A DNA stretch of 8,294 bases, from positions 1 through 8,294 of the forward strand of contig JAFRMB010000019.1 of the NCBI GenBank assembly GCA_017430945.1. Direction: 5' to 3'. Of the stretch, positions 1 to 6,346 are shown one piece after another. The position numbers were made by a program, and so were the translations under genes. The notes beneath the pieces were generated by a model that was not told where the DNA came from, ran no database searches, and saw nothing but the letters and a program-made list of their open reading frames with translations. Each line of letters begins with the position of its first letter. Within the stretch, counting starts at the first letter, position 1. Source of the stretch: Clostridia bacterium (lineage in GTDB: Bacteria; Bacillota_A; Clostridia; Christensenellales; Aristaeellaceae).

Positions 1-362
1 AGCTTGGCGCACATGGTGGTCTTGCCCGCGCCCTGCAGGCCCGCCATCATGTAGATCGTCGGCGCCTGGGGGGAATAGGTCAGCCGCGCGTTCTGCCCGC
101 ACATCAGGTTCGTCAGCTCCTCGTTGACGATCTTGATGACCTGCTGGCCGGGGGTCAGGCTGCCCATGATGTCCGCGCCGACCGCGCGCTCGGTGACCTT
201 CTTGATGAAGTCCTTCACCACCAGGAAGTTGACGTCCGCCTCCAGCAGCGCCATGCGCACCTCGCGCATCGCGGCCTTGACGTCGGCCTCGTTCAGCTTG
301 CCCTTGCTGTTGAGCTTCTTGAACGCGCCCTGCAGCTTGTCGGTCAATCCCTCGAATGCCAT
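1..362 (-). CDS. ffh: Signal recognition particle GTPase Ffh, N-terminal part (cut by left window edge)
   Basis: Ffh (SRP54) binds signal peptides emerging from ribosomes and, with the 4.5S/6S SRP RNA and receptor FtsY, delivers nascent membrane and secreted proteins to the translocon. Only the first 120 residues are present. They comprise the helical N domain, opening MAFEGLTDKL, and the start of the G domain. The P-loop GLQGAGKTT lies at residues 108-116 (catalytic-site Lys114), which is the usual position for Ffh. The ATG at 360-362 is preceded by a GAGGCGAGG purine stretch and follows the ylxM stop by 22 bases, so the two genes are very likely co-transcribed from the promoter at 782-810. 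The rest of the G domain and the methionine-rich M domain lie outside the window. The identification is firm; nothing unusual is visible in the part shown. Confidence 0.97.
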   Translation of the reverse strand, partial: MAFEGLTDKLQGAFKKLNSKGKLNEADVKAAMREVRMALLEADVNFLVVKDFIKKVTERAVGADIMGSLTPGQQVIKIVNEELTNLMCGQNARLTYSPQAPTIYMMAGLQGAGKTTMCAK

Positions 363-384
363 GCGGTCCTCGCCTCCCCGTCGG

Positions 385-741
385 TCATTTGTCGGTGATG
401 ATGCGCTCCAGCGCCTGCCGCGCCTGCGCGAGCGCCCGGCGGTCGTCCGCGCCGGGATGGAGGCGGTCGAGCGCCGCGAGGCAATCCTTCGCCGCCTCGG
501 CCTGCGCCTGATACCGCGCCACCAGCCCGAGCTTGCGCTCATATTCCATCAGCTGTCGCTTCGACTTGGCGATGGCGTCGAACACGCCCTGCCGGGTGAT
601 GTCCAGCTGCTCGGCGATCTCCTGCTGGGAGAGGTCTTCCTCGCAGTAGAGCCGCATCAGTTCCTGCCGGTGCGGCGTGAGCAGCGGCCCGTAGAAATCC
701 AGCAGGTAATTCAGCGCCACCCGCGCCGCCATGTCCGCCAT
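385..741 (-). CDS. ylxM: YlxM/UPF0122 family protein, putative helix-turn-helix partner of SRP
   Basis: This 118-residue protein belongs to the YlxM (UPF0122, p13) family, which is encoded next to ffh or ftsY in Firmicutes. Work on a streptococcal homologue reported that it associates with SRP and affects its GTPase cycle; this is family knowledge, not visible here. The sequence has the family opening NYLLDFYGPLLT (residues 11-22) and a sigma-factor region-4-like helix-turn-helix around residues 36-60 (DLSQQEIAEQLDITRQGVFD). A charged, probably helical C-terminal tail rich in Ala, Arg and Gln follows. The open frame extends upstream to 843, but the ATG at 739-741 is chosen because GGGAGG lies just before it and because homologues begin at this point. 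A longer reading would also run through the promoter. ffh follows after 22 bases. Confidence 0.93.
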   Translation of the reverse strand: MADMAARVALNYLLDFYGPLLTPHRQELMRLYCEEDLSQQEIAEQLDITRQGVFDAIAKSKRQLMEYERKLGLVARYQAQAEAAKDCLAALDRLHPGADDRRALAQARQALERIITDK

Positions 742-766
742 ACCGAGCCTCCCGCAAGTCTTTTTA

Positions 767-811
767 CTTGACAGCCTGGATATTATAACCCGCCGGCCCC
801 GCTTTGTCAAG
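767..811. repeat. 7-bp inverted repeat CTTGACA/TGTCAAG bracketing the ylxM promoter
   Basis: CTTGACA at 767-773 (plus strand) is mirrored by TGTCAAG at 805-811, which includes the -35 box. The arms therefore sit at the -35 element and just downstream of the predicted start, with centres 38 bases apart. A further TTGACA on the plus strand at 821-826 makes a third copy. This could be a pair of operator half-sites, or coincidental reuse of the promoter hexamer. Function is inference only. Confidence 0.4.
782..810 (-). promoter_or_regulatory. Perfect-consensus sigma-A promoter for ylxM-ffh
   Basis: Read on the minus strand, TTGACA (805-810) is followed by exactly 17 bases and then TATAAT (782-787), matching the housekeeping consensus at every position. 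The predicted start is near 775, giving a leader of about 35 bases before the ylxM ATG at 741. This implies that ylxM-ffh is expressed strongly and independently of the methyltransferase gene upstream, although I see no terminator between them. Confidence 0.9.
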
Positions 812-855
812 CTGTTTGGTTTGACATCACCGAAGCTTAACACGAAAGGCCGTCG

Positions 856-1620
856 CTATCCCCGCATCAGCTCATACATCATGATGCCCGCGGCCACGGC
901 GGCGTTCAGCGATTCCGCGCCGCCGCGCATGGGCAGCTTCAGGCGCATGTCCGCCTCGGCGCGCACGGCTTCCGAGATGCCGCGGGCCTCGCTGCCGATG
1001 ACGAGCGCGAAGCGGCTGCCGGGATCGGGGTGGGCGTAGAAGTCCGCGCCGCGCAGATCCGACGCGATCACGCGCCAGCCGCGTCGCTTCAGCGCGGCCA
1101 GCGCCTCCGGCAGGCTGCCGGCCTGTATGCAGGGCACCCGGAAGCCGGATCCCATGGCCGCGCGCTGCACCTTGGGCGAGAAGGGGTCGGCGCAGCCCTC
1201 GCCGAGCAACAGCGCCTGCAGGCCCGCCGCGTCCGCCGTGCGCCATATGGTGCCCACGTTGCCCGGATCCTGCACGCCGTCCAGCGCCACGATGCGCTCA
1301 GGTGCGGCGGTCAGCGGCTGCGGCGACGGCAGGTCGAATGACGCGCACACGCCCTGAGGCGAGCGGGTGTCGCACACCGACGCCATGATGCTCTCCGGCA
1401 CCAGGCAGGCGCGCGCCCCCCGGGCGGCCAGTGACTCGATGAACCCCTGATGGGCCTCGACGGCGATGGCGTCCCGTATGGTCAGACCGCAGCCGAGCGC
1501 CTCGGCGATCATCACCTCGCCCTCGACCAGAAAACGGCCCTGCGCCTCGCGCGCCTTGCGCTGGCCGAGCGCCCGCAGATCGCGGATCATCGGGTTCTTC
1601 GCGCTGGAAATGCGATCCAT
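856..1620 (-). CDS. TrmH/SpoU family RNA 2'-O-ribose methyltransferase
   Basis: This 254-residue protein is a SPOUT-class enzyme that transfers a methyl group from S-adenosylmethionine to a ribose 2'-hydroxyl in rRNA or tRNA; the target nucleotide cannot be told from sequence. An N-terminal substrate-binding domain carries FLVEGEVMIAEAL at residues 30-42. The catalytic domain shows motif 1 around 113-133 (LDGVQDPGNVGTIWRTADAAG, with Asn121 and Arg127). It also shows the SPKVQRAAMGSGFRVP segment near 148-163, motif 2 LVIGSEARGIS (206-216), and motif 3 with SLNAAVAAG (237-245) forming the knotted cofactor pocket. All key residues are present. The frame is open up to 1671, but the ATG at 1618-1620 is chosen because GGAGGAAG lies just upstream and the family pattern starts there. 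It follows comF by 37 bases and probably ends the recD2 operon. Confidence 0.92.
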   Translation of the reverse strand: MDRISSAKNPMIRDLRALGQRKAREAQGRFLVEGEVMIAEALGCGLTIRDAIAVEAHQGFIESLAARGARACLVPESIMASVCDTRSPQGVCASFDLPSPQPLTAAPERIVALDGVQDPGNVGTIWRTADAAGLQALLLGEGCADPFSPKVQRAAMGSGFRVPCIQAGSLPEALAALKRRGWRVIASDLRGADFYAHPDPGSRFALVIGSEARGISEAVRAEADMRLKLPMRGGAESLNAAVAAGIMMYELMRG

Positions 1621-1657
1621 GCTCTTCCTCCATCCGGGCTGCACGGGGCAGCGGTCC

Positions 1658-2380
1658 TTATTTATGCGCACGATCCCGGTCGTCGGGGCGCCCGCTCCCC
1701 TGTCCCCGGCGTCCCTTCGGCCTGGCCATGGCGTAGCACAGCAGGTAGACGCTCTGCGCGCCGGCCCTGTACAGCGCCTTCGCGCAGGCGCCGGCGGTGG
1801 CGCCCGTGGTGCACACGTCGTCCACCAGCAGTATGCGCCTGCCCGCGACCGAGCCCTTCGCCTCGATCGCGCCCTTCAGGTTCCGGCGCCGATCGGCGTC
1901 GTCCAGCCTGGCCTGCTGGGGCGTGTCGCGCGTGCGCATCAGCAGCGCCTCATACGGCAGCGAAAGCCGCCCTGCCACGTCCTCCGCCAGAAGCCCCGCG
2001 TGGTCGAAGCCCCGCTCGCGCAGGCGCTTTTCGTGCATCGGCACCGATGTCACGCAGTCCGCGGCCATGGGCTCGATGAAGCGGCTGGCCCGCGCCATGG
2101 CTTCGCCCATGAACGGCACCAGCCGATAGACCCCGTCGTACTTCATGCGCTGTACGATGCCCGCCGCCGCGCCGCTGTAGAAGTACGCATAGGCCGCCGC
2201 GCGCAGCCCCTTGGGCGGGCGGCCCGCGCCGATCCAGTTCTCCGCCAGCGTGAGGCGGCACGCCGGACAGATCCAGTCCTCTTCGCAGCCCACGGCCGTG
2301 CCGCAGCCCATGCATACCGCGCGCCTGGGGTAGACGAGCGCCTCCAGCGCGGCCCACAGCTTCTTGAAGCTCCGCATCAT
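1658..2380 (-). CDS. comF: ComF family protein (phosphoribosyltransferase-like, competence-type)
   Basis: This 240-residue protein belongs to the ComF/ComFC/GntX family, implicated in handling single-stranded DNA during transformation and in DNA metabolism; the exact biochemical role is unsettled. Near the N terminus are two CxxC pairs, C23-x2-C26 and C38-x2-C41, forming a likely zinc ribbon. The family segment YFYSGAAAGIVQRMKYDG spans 66-83 and a basic RLRERGFDHA stretch spans 119-128. A type I phosphoribosyltransferase (PRPP) loop ILLVDDVCTTGAT is at 183-195. Length is normal for the family. The ATG at 2378-2380 overlaps the recD2 stop (ATGA), pointing to translational coupling with the helicase. 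The frame stays open far upstream, but that part is only the antisense-like shadow of recD2 coding sequence. Its neighbour here is RecD2, not the usual ComFA helicase. Confidence 0.94.
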   Translation of the reverse strand: MMRSFKKLWAALEALVYPRRAVCMGCGTAVGCEEDWICPACRLTLAENWIGAGRPPKGLRAAAYAYFYSGAAAGIVQRMKYDGVYRLVPFMGEAMARASRFIEPMAADCVTSVPMHEKRLRERGFDHAGLLAEDVAGRLSLPYEALLMRTRDTPQQARLDDADRRRNLKGAIEAKGSVAGRRILLVDDVCTTGATAGACAKALYRAGAQSVYLLCYAMARPKGRRGQGSGRPDDRDRAHK

Positions 2381-4572
2381 GGCCTGTGCTCCAGCCGCCA
2401 GTCCAGCGCGGAATAGCGGCGCGTGATGTGGTTGTTGTCGACCATCTGGCGCACGCAGGCCTCGCGGCCCACGATCACGACGAGGCGCCTGGCGCGGGTG
2501 ACCGCCGTGTACAGGAGGTTTCGGGTCAAAAGCATCGGCGGTCCGGCGACCAGCGGCAGCACCACGGCGTCGAACTCGCTGCCCTGGCTCTTGTGCACGG
2601 ACATGCAGTAGGCCAGCTCCAGGTCGTCCAGCATCGTATCGTCGTAATCCGCCGTCCGGCCGTCGTCGAACGCGACCGTCAGCGTGCGCTCCCTGCGGTC
2701 CACCGCGGTGATATAGCCGATGTCGCCGTTGAACACGCCGACGCCGTCGTCCCCGTCGCGGCGCCATTCCAGGTCGTAGTTGTTGCGCACCTGCATCACC
2801 TTGTCGCCGCGGCGGAACACCGTCTGTCCGCGCTGGAGCTCCGGCACATCGGGCTTCTGCGGGTTCATCGCCTGCTGCAGCAGCGCGTTCAGGCTGTGCA
2901 CACCGATCTCGCCGCGCTTCATCGGCGCCATGACCTGGATGTCCCTCAGCGGGTCCAGCCCCATATAGTCCGGCAGCCGCTTCTGGACCAGCGCCACCAC
3001 GCTCGCCGCCACCTGGGCCGGATCGTCCCTGCGCTCCAGGAAGAAGTCCGTCTGACGGGCGCGGATCTGAGGGTACTCGCCGCGATTGATGCGGTGGGCG
3101 TTGACGACGATCTGGCTCTGTCCCGCCTGGCGGAAGATCTCCGTGAGACGGACCACAGGCACCGCGCCTGCGGCGATGAGGTCCCTGAGCACATTGCCCG
3201 CGCCCACGGAGGGCAGCTGGTCGGCATCCCCCACGAGTATGAGACGCGTGCCCGGCCGCAGCGCCTCCAGCAGCGAACCCATGAGGAATATGTCCACCAT
3301 GGACATCTCGTCCACGATCACCACGTCCGCATCCAGCGGATCGTCCCCGTTCCGCATGAAGCCGTGCTCCTCGCCGGAGTATTCCAGCAGCCGGTGGATC
3401 GTGCGCGCCGGACAGCCGGTGGCCTCGCTCATGCGCTTGGCGGCGCGCCCGGTCGGCGCGCAGAGCTCAACGCTGCCCGTCTTCTTCAGCAGGCGTATGA
3501 TGATGTTGATGGAGGTGGTCTTGCCGGTGCCCGGCCCGCCGGTGATGATGCACACGCCCTCCCGCAGCGCCGCCAGCACCGCGTCCCGCTGCCGGCCGCA
3601 GAGCGACACGCCCTCCTCGGCCTCGCAGGCCGCGATCATTTCGAGGAGTGCCGGCGTCTCCACGCGCGACGGCCGGATGCTGCGGATCTGCCGCATGAGC
3701 AGGCGGGCCGCCTCGCTCTCCGCCCTGTGGCAGCGGGGCAGGTATACGGCGTCGTCGTCCTTCACCCGTTCGGCGACCAGCTGGTCCTCCAGGATCAGCG
3801 CGCTCAGCTCGCGGTCCACCAGCGCGCGCTCGGCGTCCAGCAGCTTCGCCGCCTGCTCGGACAGCCGTTCCATGGGCAGATAGACGTGGCCCATGCCGTT
3901 CATGGCCTCGGTCAGCGCGTACTTGATGCCGCTGCGGATGCGAAACGCCGATTCCCGCGCAAAGCCCATGCTCATCGCGATCCCGTCGGCCGTCCGGAAG
4001 CCCACGCCCTGGATCTCGTCCACCAGGCGATAGGGGTTGGCGCGCACCACGCGCTCGGTCATGTCGCCAAAGGCTCGGTACACCTTGACGGACATCGCGG
4101 CGCTGAGCCCGAACCCCTGCAGGAGCACGAGCGTGTTGCGCATGCCGTTCTGCTCGGCGAAGGATTCCGCGATCATCGCCGCCCGCTTGGGCCCGATGCC
4201 GGGCACCTCCGTCAGCCGCTCCGGCTCGGCTTCGAGCACATCCAGCGCCCGCGCGCCGAAGTATTCCACGATCTGCTTCGCCGTGGCCGGGCCCACGCCC
4301 TTCACGAGCCCCGAGCCCAGGTACTTTTCGACGCCCGATCTCGTCTCGGGCCGCGTGGTCTCGTAGCCGGTCACCTTGATCTGTCTGCCGTAGTCGCGGT
4401 GCTCAACGAGCTCGCCGTCGAACACCGCGTGCTCCCCCGCGGACAAAAACGGCATGACCCCGACGGCGGAGATGCTGTCGCGGCTGCCGTCCAGCCGGAT
4501 GGACGCCACCGTCCACCCGTTGGCATCGTTCCTGAACACGATGCTGTCCACGGTCCCTTCGAACTTCGACAT
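2377..4572 (-). CDS. recD2: ATP-dependent DNA helicase RecD2
   Basis: This 731-residue protein is a superfamily 1B 5'-to-3' DNA helicase of the RecD2 (RecD-like, RecBC-independent) type, linked to DNA repair and replication-fork stability in Firmicutes. After an OB-like N-terminal part (MSKFEGTVDSIVF) come helix-hairpin-helix elements with GVGP at 92-95 and PGIGP at 124-128, typical of RecD2 and absent from RecD. The helicase core shows Walker A GGPGTGKTT (345-353, Lys351), Walker B VDEMSMVD (Asp421-Glu422), motif III GDADQLPSVG (Gln452), SVHKSQGSE (658-666) and the arginine-containing YTAVTRAR (688-695). The C-terminal UvrD_C_2 region is therefore intact. The start at 4570-4572 is chosen because GAGGAG lies five bases upstream; a longer open frame to 4731 would overlap coaX and has low-quality sequence. 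Downstream it overlaps comF by ATGA. The 119-base gap to coaX holds two hairpins. Confidence 0.97.
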   Translation of the reverse strand: MSKFEGTVDSIVFRNDANGWTVASIRLDGSRDSISAVGVMPFLSAGEHAVFDGELVEHRDYGRQIKVTGYETTRPETRSGVEKYLGSGLVKGVGPATAKQIVEYFGARALDVLEAEPERLTEVPGIGPKRAAMIAESFAEQNGMRNTLVLLQGFGLSAAMSVKVYRAFGDMTERVVRANPYRLVDEIQGVGFRTADGIAMSMGFARESAFRIRSGIKYALTEAMNGMGHVYLPMERLSEQAAKLLDAERALVDRELSALILEDQLVAERVKDDDAVYLPRCHRAESEAARLLMRQIRSIRPSRVETPALLEMIAACEAEEGVSLCGRQRDAVLAALREGVCIITGGPGTGKTTSINIIIRLLKKTGSVELCAPTGRAAKRMSEATGCPARTIHRLLEYSGEEHGFMRNGDDPLDADVVIVDEMSMVDIFLMGSLLEALRPGTRLILVGDADQLPSVGAGNVLRDLIAAGAVPVVRLTEIFRQAGQSQIVVNAHRINRGEYPQIRARQTDFFLERRDDPAQVAASVVALVQKRLPDYMGLDPLRDIQVMAPMKRGEIGVHSLNALLQQAMNPQKPDVPELQRGQTVFRRGDKVMQVRNNYDLEWRRDGDDGVGVFNGDIGYITAVDRRERTLTVAFDDGRTADYDDTMLDDLELAYCMSVHKSQGSEFDAVVLPLVAGPPMLLTRNLLYTAVTRARRLVVIVGREACVRQMVDNNHITRRYSALDWRLEHRP

Positions 4573-4584
4573 ACCGGCTCCTCG

Positions 4585-4609
4585 GCGCCCGCGCCTCAGT
4601 GCCGGGCGC
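4585..4609 (-). promoter_or_regulatory. Hairpin in the recD2 leader next to its ribosome-binding site
   Basis: On the minus strand GCGCCCG pairs perfectly with CGGGCGC (7 bp, all but one or two G-C rich steps) across an 11-base loop. The stem ends one base before the GAGGAG ribosome-binding site (4578-4583) of recD2. No U-run follows, so it is not a terminator; it may tune translation or RNA stability. In such GC-rich DNA it could also be fortuitous. Confidence 0.4.
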
Positions 4610-4643
4610 GCAGCTCCCATCCAAAAACAGCGTATTTGAAATA

Positions 4644-4677
4644 GCCGCTGCCGCGGGCATGCCCGCGCGGCAGCGGC
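4644..4677 (-). terminator. Strong hairpin between coaX and recD2, possible terminator or attenuator
   Basis: The arms GCCGCTGCCGC...GGGC and GCCCGC...GCGGCAGCGGC pair over 15 bp, with a two-base bulge on one side and the palindromic GGGCATGCCC at the tip. It starts 14 bases past the coaX stop. On the minus strand the downstream sequence is only moderately T-rich (CTATTTCAAATACGC, then TTTTT about 15 bases later), so termination is likely partial or it acts as an RNA-stabilising end. I found no good promoter between it and recD2, which argues for readthrough. Confidence 0.55.
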
Positions 4678-4691
4678 AGTTACGGGTCGCG

Positions 4692-5471
4692 TCACCGGGC
4701 GGCGCCGGTGTTCTTCGCGTAGATGATGCACAGTCCCTTGAGCGTCAAAAGGCCGTCCATCACATCGATCACATTGCTCTCTCCGGCCACCAGGACTGCC
4801 AGGCCGCCGGTAGCGATGACCTTGACGCCCGGCACGCCCATCTCGCGCTTCATGCGCTCGACCAGGTAGTTGACCTGGCCGATATAGCCGTAGACGATGC
4901 CGGCCTGCATGTTGGTCACGGTGGTGCGGCCGATGACGCCCTCCGGCTTCACCAGCTCGAACCGCGGGAGCTTCGCGGTGTTCTCCGTCAGGGCATCCGC
5001 CGACAGCTTGAGGCCCGGGCAGATGGCGCCGCCCAGGAACTCGCCCCTGGCCGAGACCGCGCCGAAGGACGTGGCCGTGCCGAAATCGATGGTGATGCAG
5101 GGCCCGCCGTAGAGCTCGTAGGCCGCCACCGCGTTGGCGATGCGGTCACTGCCCAGCTCGCGGGGGTTCTCGTACTTGATGTTGATGCCCGTCTTCACGC
5201 CGGGTTCGATCTTCATCGGCTCCATGCCGAAGTAGTTGCGGCACATGTGCTCGATGGTGAAGTTGATCTGCGGCACCACCGAGGACATCATGATGCCCGT
5301 TATGAGCTTCGGATCGACGCCGTTGTGCCTGAGCAGGTTCATCAGCGCCATGCCGTACTCGTCGGAGGTGCGGTTGCGGTTGGTGGACAGCCGCCAGTAC
5401 TGGCGCATTTCCATGCCTTCGAACAGGGCGGTCTTCATATTGGTGTTGCCGATATCCAGCGTGAGGATCAT
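4692..5471 (-). CDS. coaX: Type III pantothenate kinase
   Basis: CoaX phosphorylates pantothenate with ATP to 4'-phosphopantothenate, the first committed step of coenzyme A synthesis, in the cytoplasm. Type III enzymes belong to the ASKHA fold, need a monovalent cation and are not feedback-inhibited by CoA (family knowledge). The 259-residue length is standard. The phosphate-binding loop DIGNTNMK is at residues 6-13. The pantothenate-site segment GSDRIAN is at 107-113, with catalytic-base Asp109 and Arg110. DFGTATS at 129-135 and the ATGGLA segment in the C-terminal half complete the set. The ATG at 5469-5471 has AGGAG a few bases upstream. It lies 22 bases after the ECF S-component gene, so the two form an uptake-and-activation operon. 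Confidence 0.97.
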   Translation of the reverse strand: MILTLDIGNTNMKTALFEGMEMRQYWRLSTNRNRTSDEYGMALMNLLRHNGVDPKLITGIMMSSVVPQINFTIEHMCRNYFGMEPMKIEPGVKTGINIKYENPRELGSDRIANAVAAYELYGGPCITIDFGTATSFGAVSARGEFLGGAICPGLKLSADALTENTAKLPRFELVKPEGVIGRTTVTNMQAGIVYGYIGQVNYLVERMKREMGVPGVKVIATGGLAVLVAGESNVIDVMDGLLTLKGLCIIYAKNTGAAR

Positions 5472-5493
5472 GGACGTTCACTCCTGTCGATGG

Positions 5494-6096
5494 TCACTTG
5501 CGATCGCGAATGAAGCCGGACCTGACGAGCGCTGCGCCGACGGCGCCGGTCAAAAGCGTGGAGACCGCCATCTCGACGATGCCGTTTATGCCCACCGCGG
5601 CGACGATGTAGGTCAGCATGCCGCGCCCGGCCATGGAATTCTGCATGTATTCCGTCGAACCGAACAGCCATACCAGCGACGTCATGAACAAAAGCGTGTT
5701 CAGAAACGCCGCCATGAAGCCGGTGACCGCACAGCCCGCGTAGGGATGGGACCTGCGCTTGATCACGCGGTAGATGTATCCCAGCAGTATGCCGTCGATC
5801 AGCCGCGGGAAAAAGCGCTGCACGAATGCCAGAAACGGATTCACCGCCGCCAGCGCCGCGCCCATGCCGGAAAAACCCAGTATGCCGAAGCACTGCAGAA
5901 AGCTGATGAGGCCGAAGGCACCGCCGATGACCGCCCCGCCCATCGGGCCCATGGCGATGGCGGCGATGGCCACGGGGATCATGTTGAACGTGATGGACAG
6001 GCCCGCCGGCTGGGGGATGTTCACATAGCCCAGCACGATCAGCACGGCGACGAGCAGCGCGAGCAGCACGAATTCACGGGTGGACAGCTTCTTCAT
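5494..6096 (-). CDS. ECF transporter S component, probably for pantothenate (PanT-like)
   Basis: This 200-residue integral membrane protein looks like the substrate-binding S subunit of an energy-coupling-factor vitamin transporter. It would work with a shared EcfA-EcfA'-EcfT module encoded elsewhere. It has about six hydrophobic segments, a short Lys-rich cytoplasmic start, and an AxxxA pattern in the first helix (Ala13 and Ala17), which in S subunits contacts EcfT. The second and third segments (FNMIPVAIAAIAMGPMGGA and following) match the general S-subunit pattern. Substrate specificity cannot be read from the residues. Pantothenate is inferred because coaX starts 22 bases downstream in what must be the same transcript. 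The ATG at 6094-6096 follows CGGAGGAATG; an out-of-frame ATG seven bases upstream is ignored. Another vitamin or precursor remains possible. Confidence 0.85.
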   Translation of the reverse strand: MKKLSTREFVLLALLVAVLIVLGYVNIPQPAGLSITFNMIPVAIAAIAMGPMGGAVIGGAFGLISFLQCFGILGFSGMGAALAAVNPFLAFVQRFFPRLIDGILLGYIYRVIKRRSHPYAGCAVTGFMAAFLNTLLFMTSLVWLFGSTEYMQNSMAGRGMLTYIVAAVGINGIVEMAVSTLLTGAVGAALVRSGFIRDRK

Positions 6097-6162
6097 TTTT
6101 CATTCCTCCGTTCGAGTTCATGATGATACCCTACGAAATGGGGCGACCGGGGTGACCGCGTT

Positions 6163-6180
6163 CGGTTCCTTCGGATACCG
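6163..6180 (-). promoter_or_regulatory. Short hairpin with bulged A at the 5' end of the transporter leader
   Basis: On the minus strand CGGT, a bulged A, and TCC pair with GGA and ACCG around a GAA loop, giving a 7-bp stem. It begins within two or three bases of the predicted transcription start, in an approximately 85-base leader ahead of the S-component gene. It may protect the 5' end or be part of a regulatory leader. I could not match it to a riboswitch class. Confidence 0.35.
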
Positions 6181-6188
6181 ACGGGATC

Positions 6189-6217
6189 ATTATATCATAT
6201 CCGCGCGCAGATTGTAA
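6189..6217 (-). promoter_or_regulatory. Sigma-A promoter for the transporter-coaX operon
   Basis: On the minus strand TTACAA (6212-6217) is followed by 17 bases and then TATAAT (6189-6194). The predicted start is near 6182, leaving about 85 bases before the S-component ATG. It is divergent from the cupin promoter, and the two -35 boxes are only about 25 bases apart, so one regulator could affect both. Confidence 0.8.
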
Positions 6218-6242
6218 GTTATTCATGTAAAGAAGAATTTAC

Positions 6243-6271
6243 TTGTGTATTCAGCCCGTTCCGCATATAAT
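6243..6271 (+). promoter_or_regulatory. Sigma-A promoter for the cupin gene
   Basis: TTGTGT (6243-6248), a 17-base spacer and TATAAT (6266-6271) form a good housekeeping promoter. The predicted start is near 6278, giving a leader of about 68 bases to the ATG at 6347. The leader contains the dyad at 6281-6297 and a TGTGCACA palindrome at 6312-6319. Confidence 0.78.
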
Positions 6272-6280
6272 ATACATGAA

Positions 6281-6297
6281 ATCGTTAAACCAACGAT
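6281..6297. promoter_or_regulatory. 17-base dyad at the cupin transcription start, candidate operator
   Basis: ATCGTT and AACGAT form a perfect 6-bp inverted repeat separated by AAACC. It spans roughly +3 to +20 of the predicted cupin transcript, a classic place for a repressor site. With only an AT-leaning stem and no U-run it is unlikely to be a terminator. The regulator is not encoded in the window. Confidence 0.45.
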
Positions 6298-6346
6298 CAA
6301 ATAATCAGCAATGTGCACAATCAACATAAAGCGGGAGGGCCATACC

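Noticed and set aside
768..826. Plus-strand TTGACA hexamers as rightward promoters
   Set aside because: Neither copy has a -10 element at acceptable spacing, and no plus-strand gene follows.
742..843. N-terminal extension of ylxM
   Set aside because: It would place the start upstream of a perfect promoter and has no family similarity; the ATG at 741 has a strong ribosome-binding site.
2381..2767. N-terminal extension of comF into recD2
   Set aside because: The extra residues are Arg-rich and lie wholly inside recD2 coding sequence. The ATGA overlap at 2377-2380 and the family pattern give the true start.
2386..4644. Very long open frame (over 700 codons) on the plus strand opposite recD2
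   Set aside because: Long antisense frames are expected in GC-rich coding DNA. The translation is dominated by His, Ala and Arg with no recognisable domain, while the minus strand encodes every RecD2 motif.
6186..6204. GGAT...ATCC dyad around the transporter -10 box
   Set aside because: Only the outer four bases are symmetric; the interior does not match.
6312..6319. TGTGCACA palindrome in the cupin leader as an operator
   Set aside because: Eight bases is too short to distinguish from chance without a second copy or conservation data.
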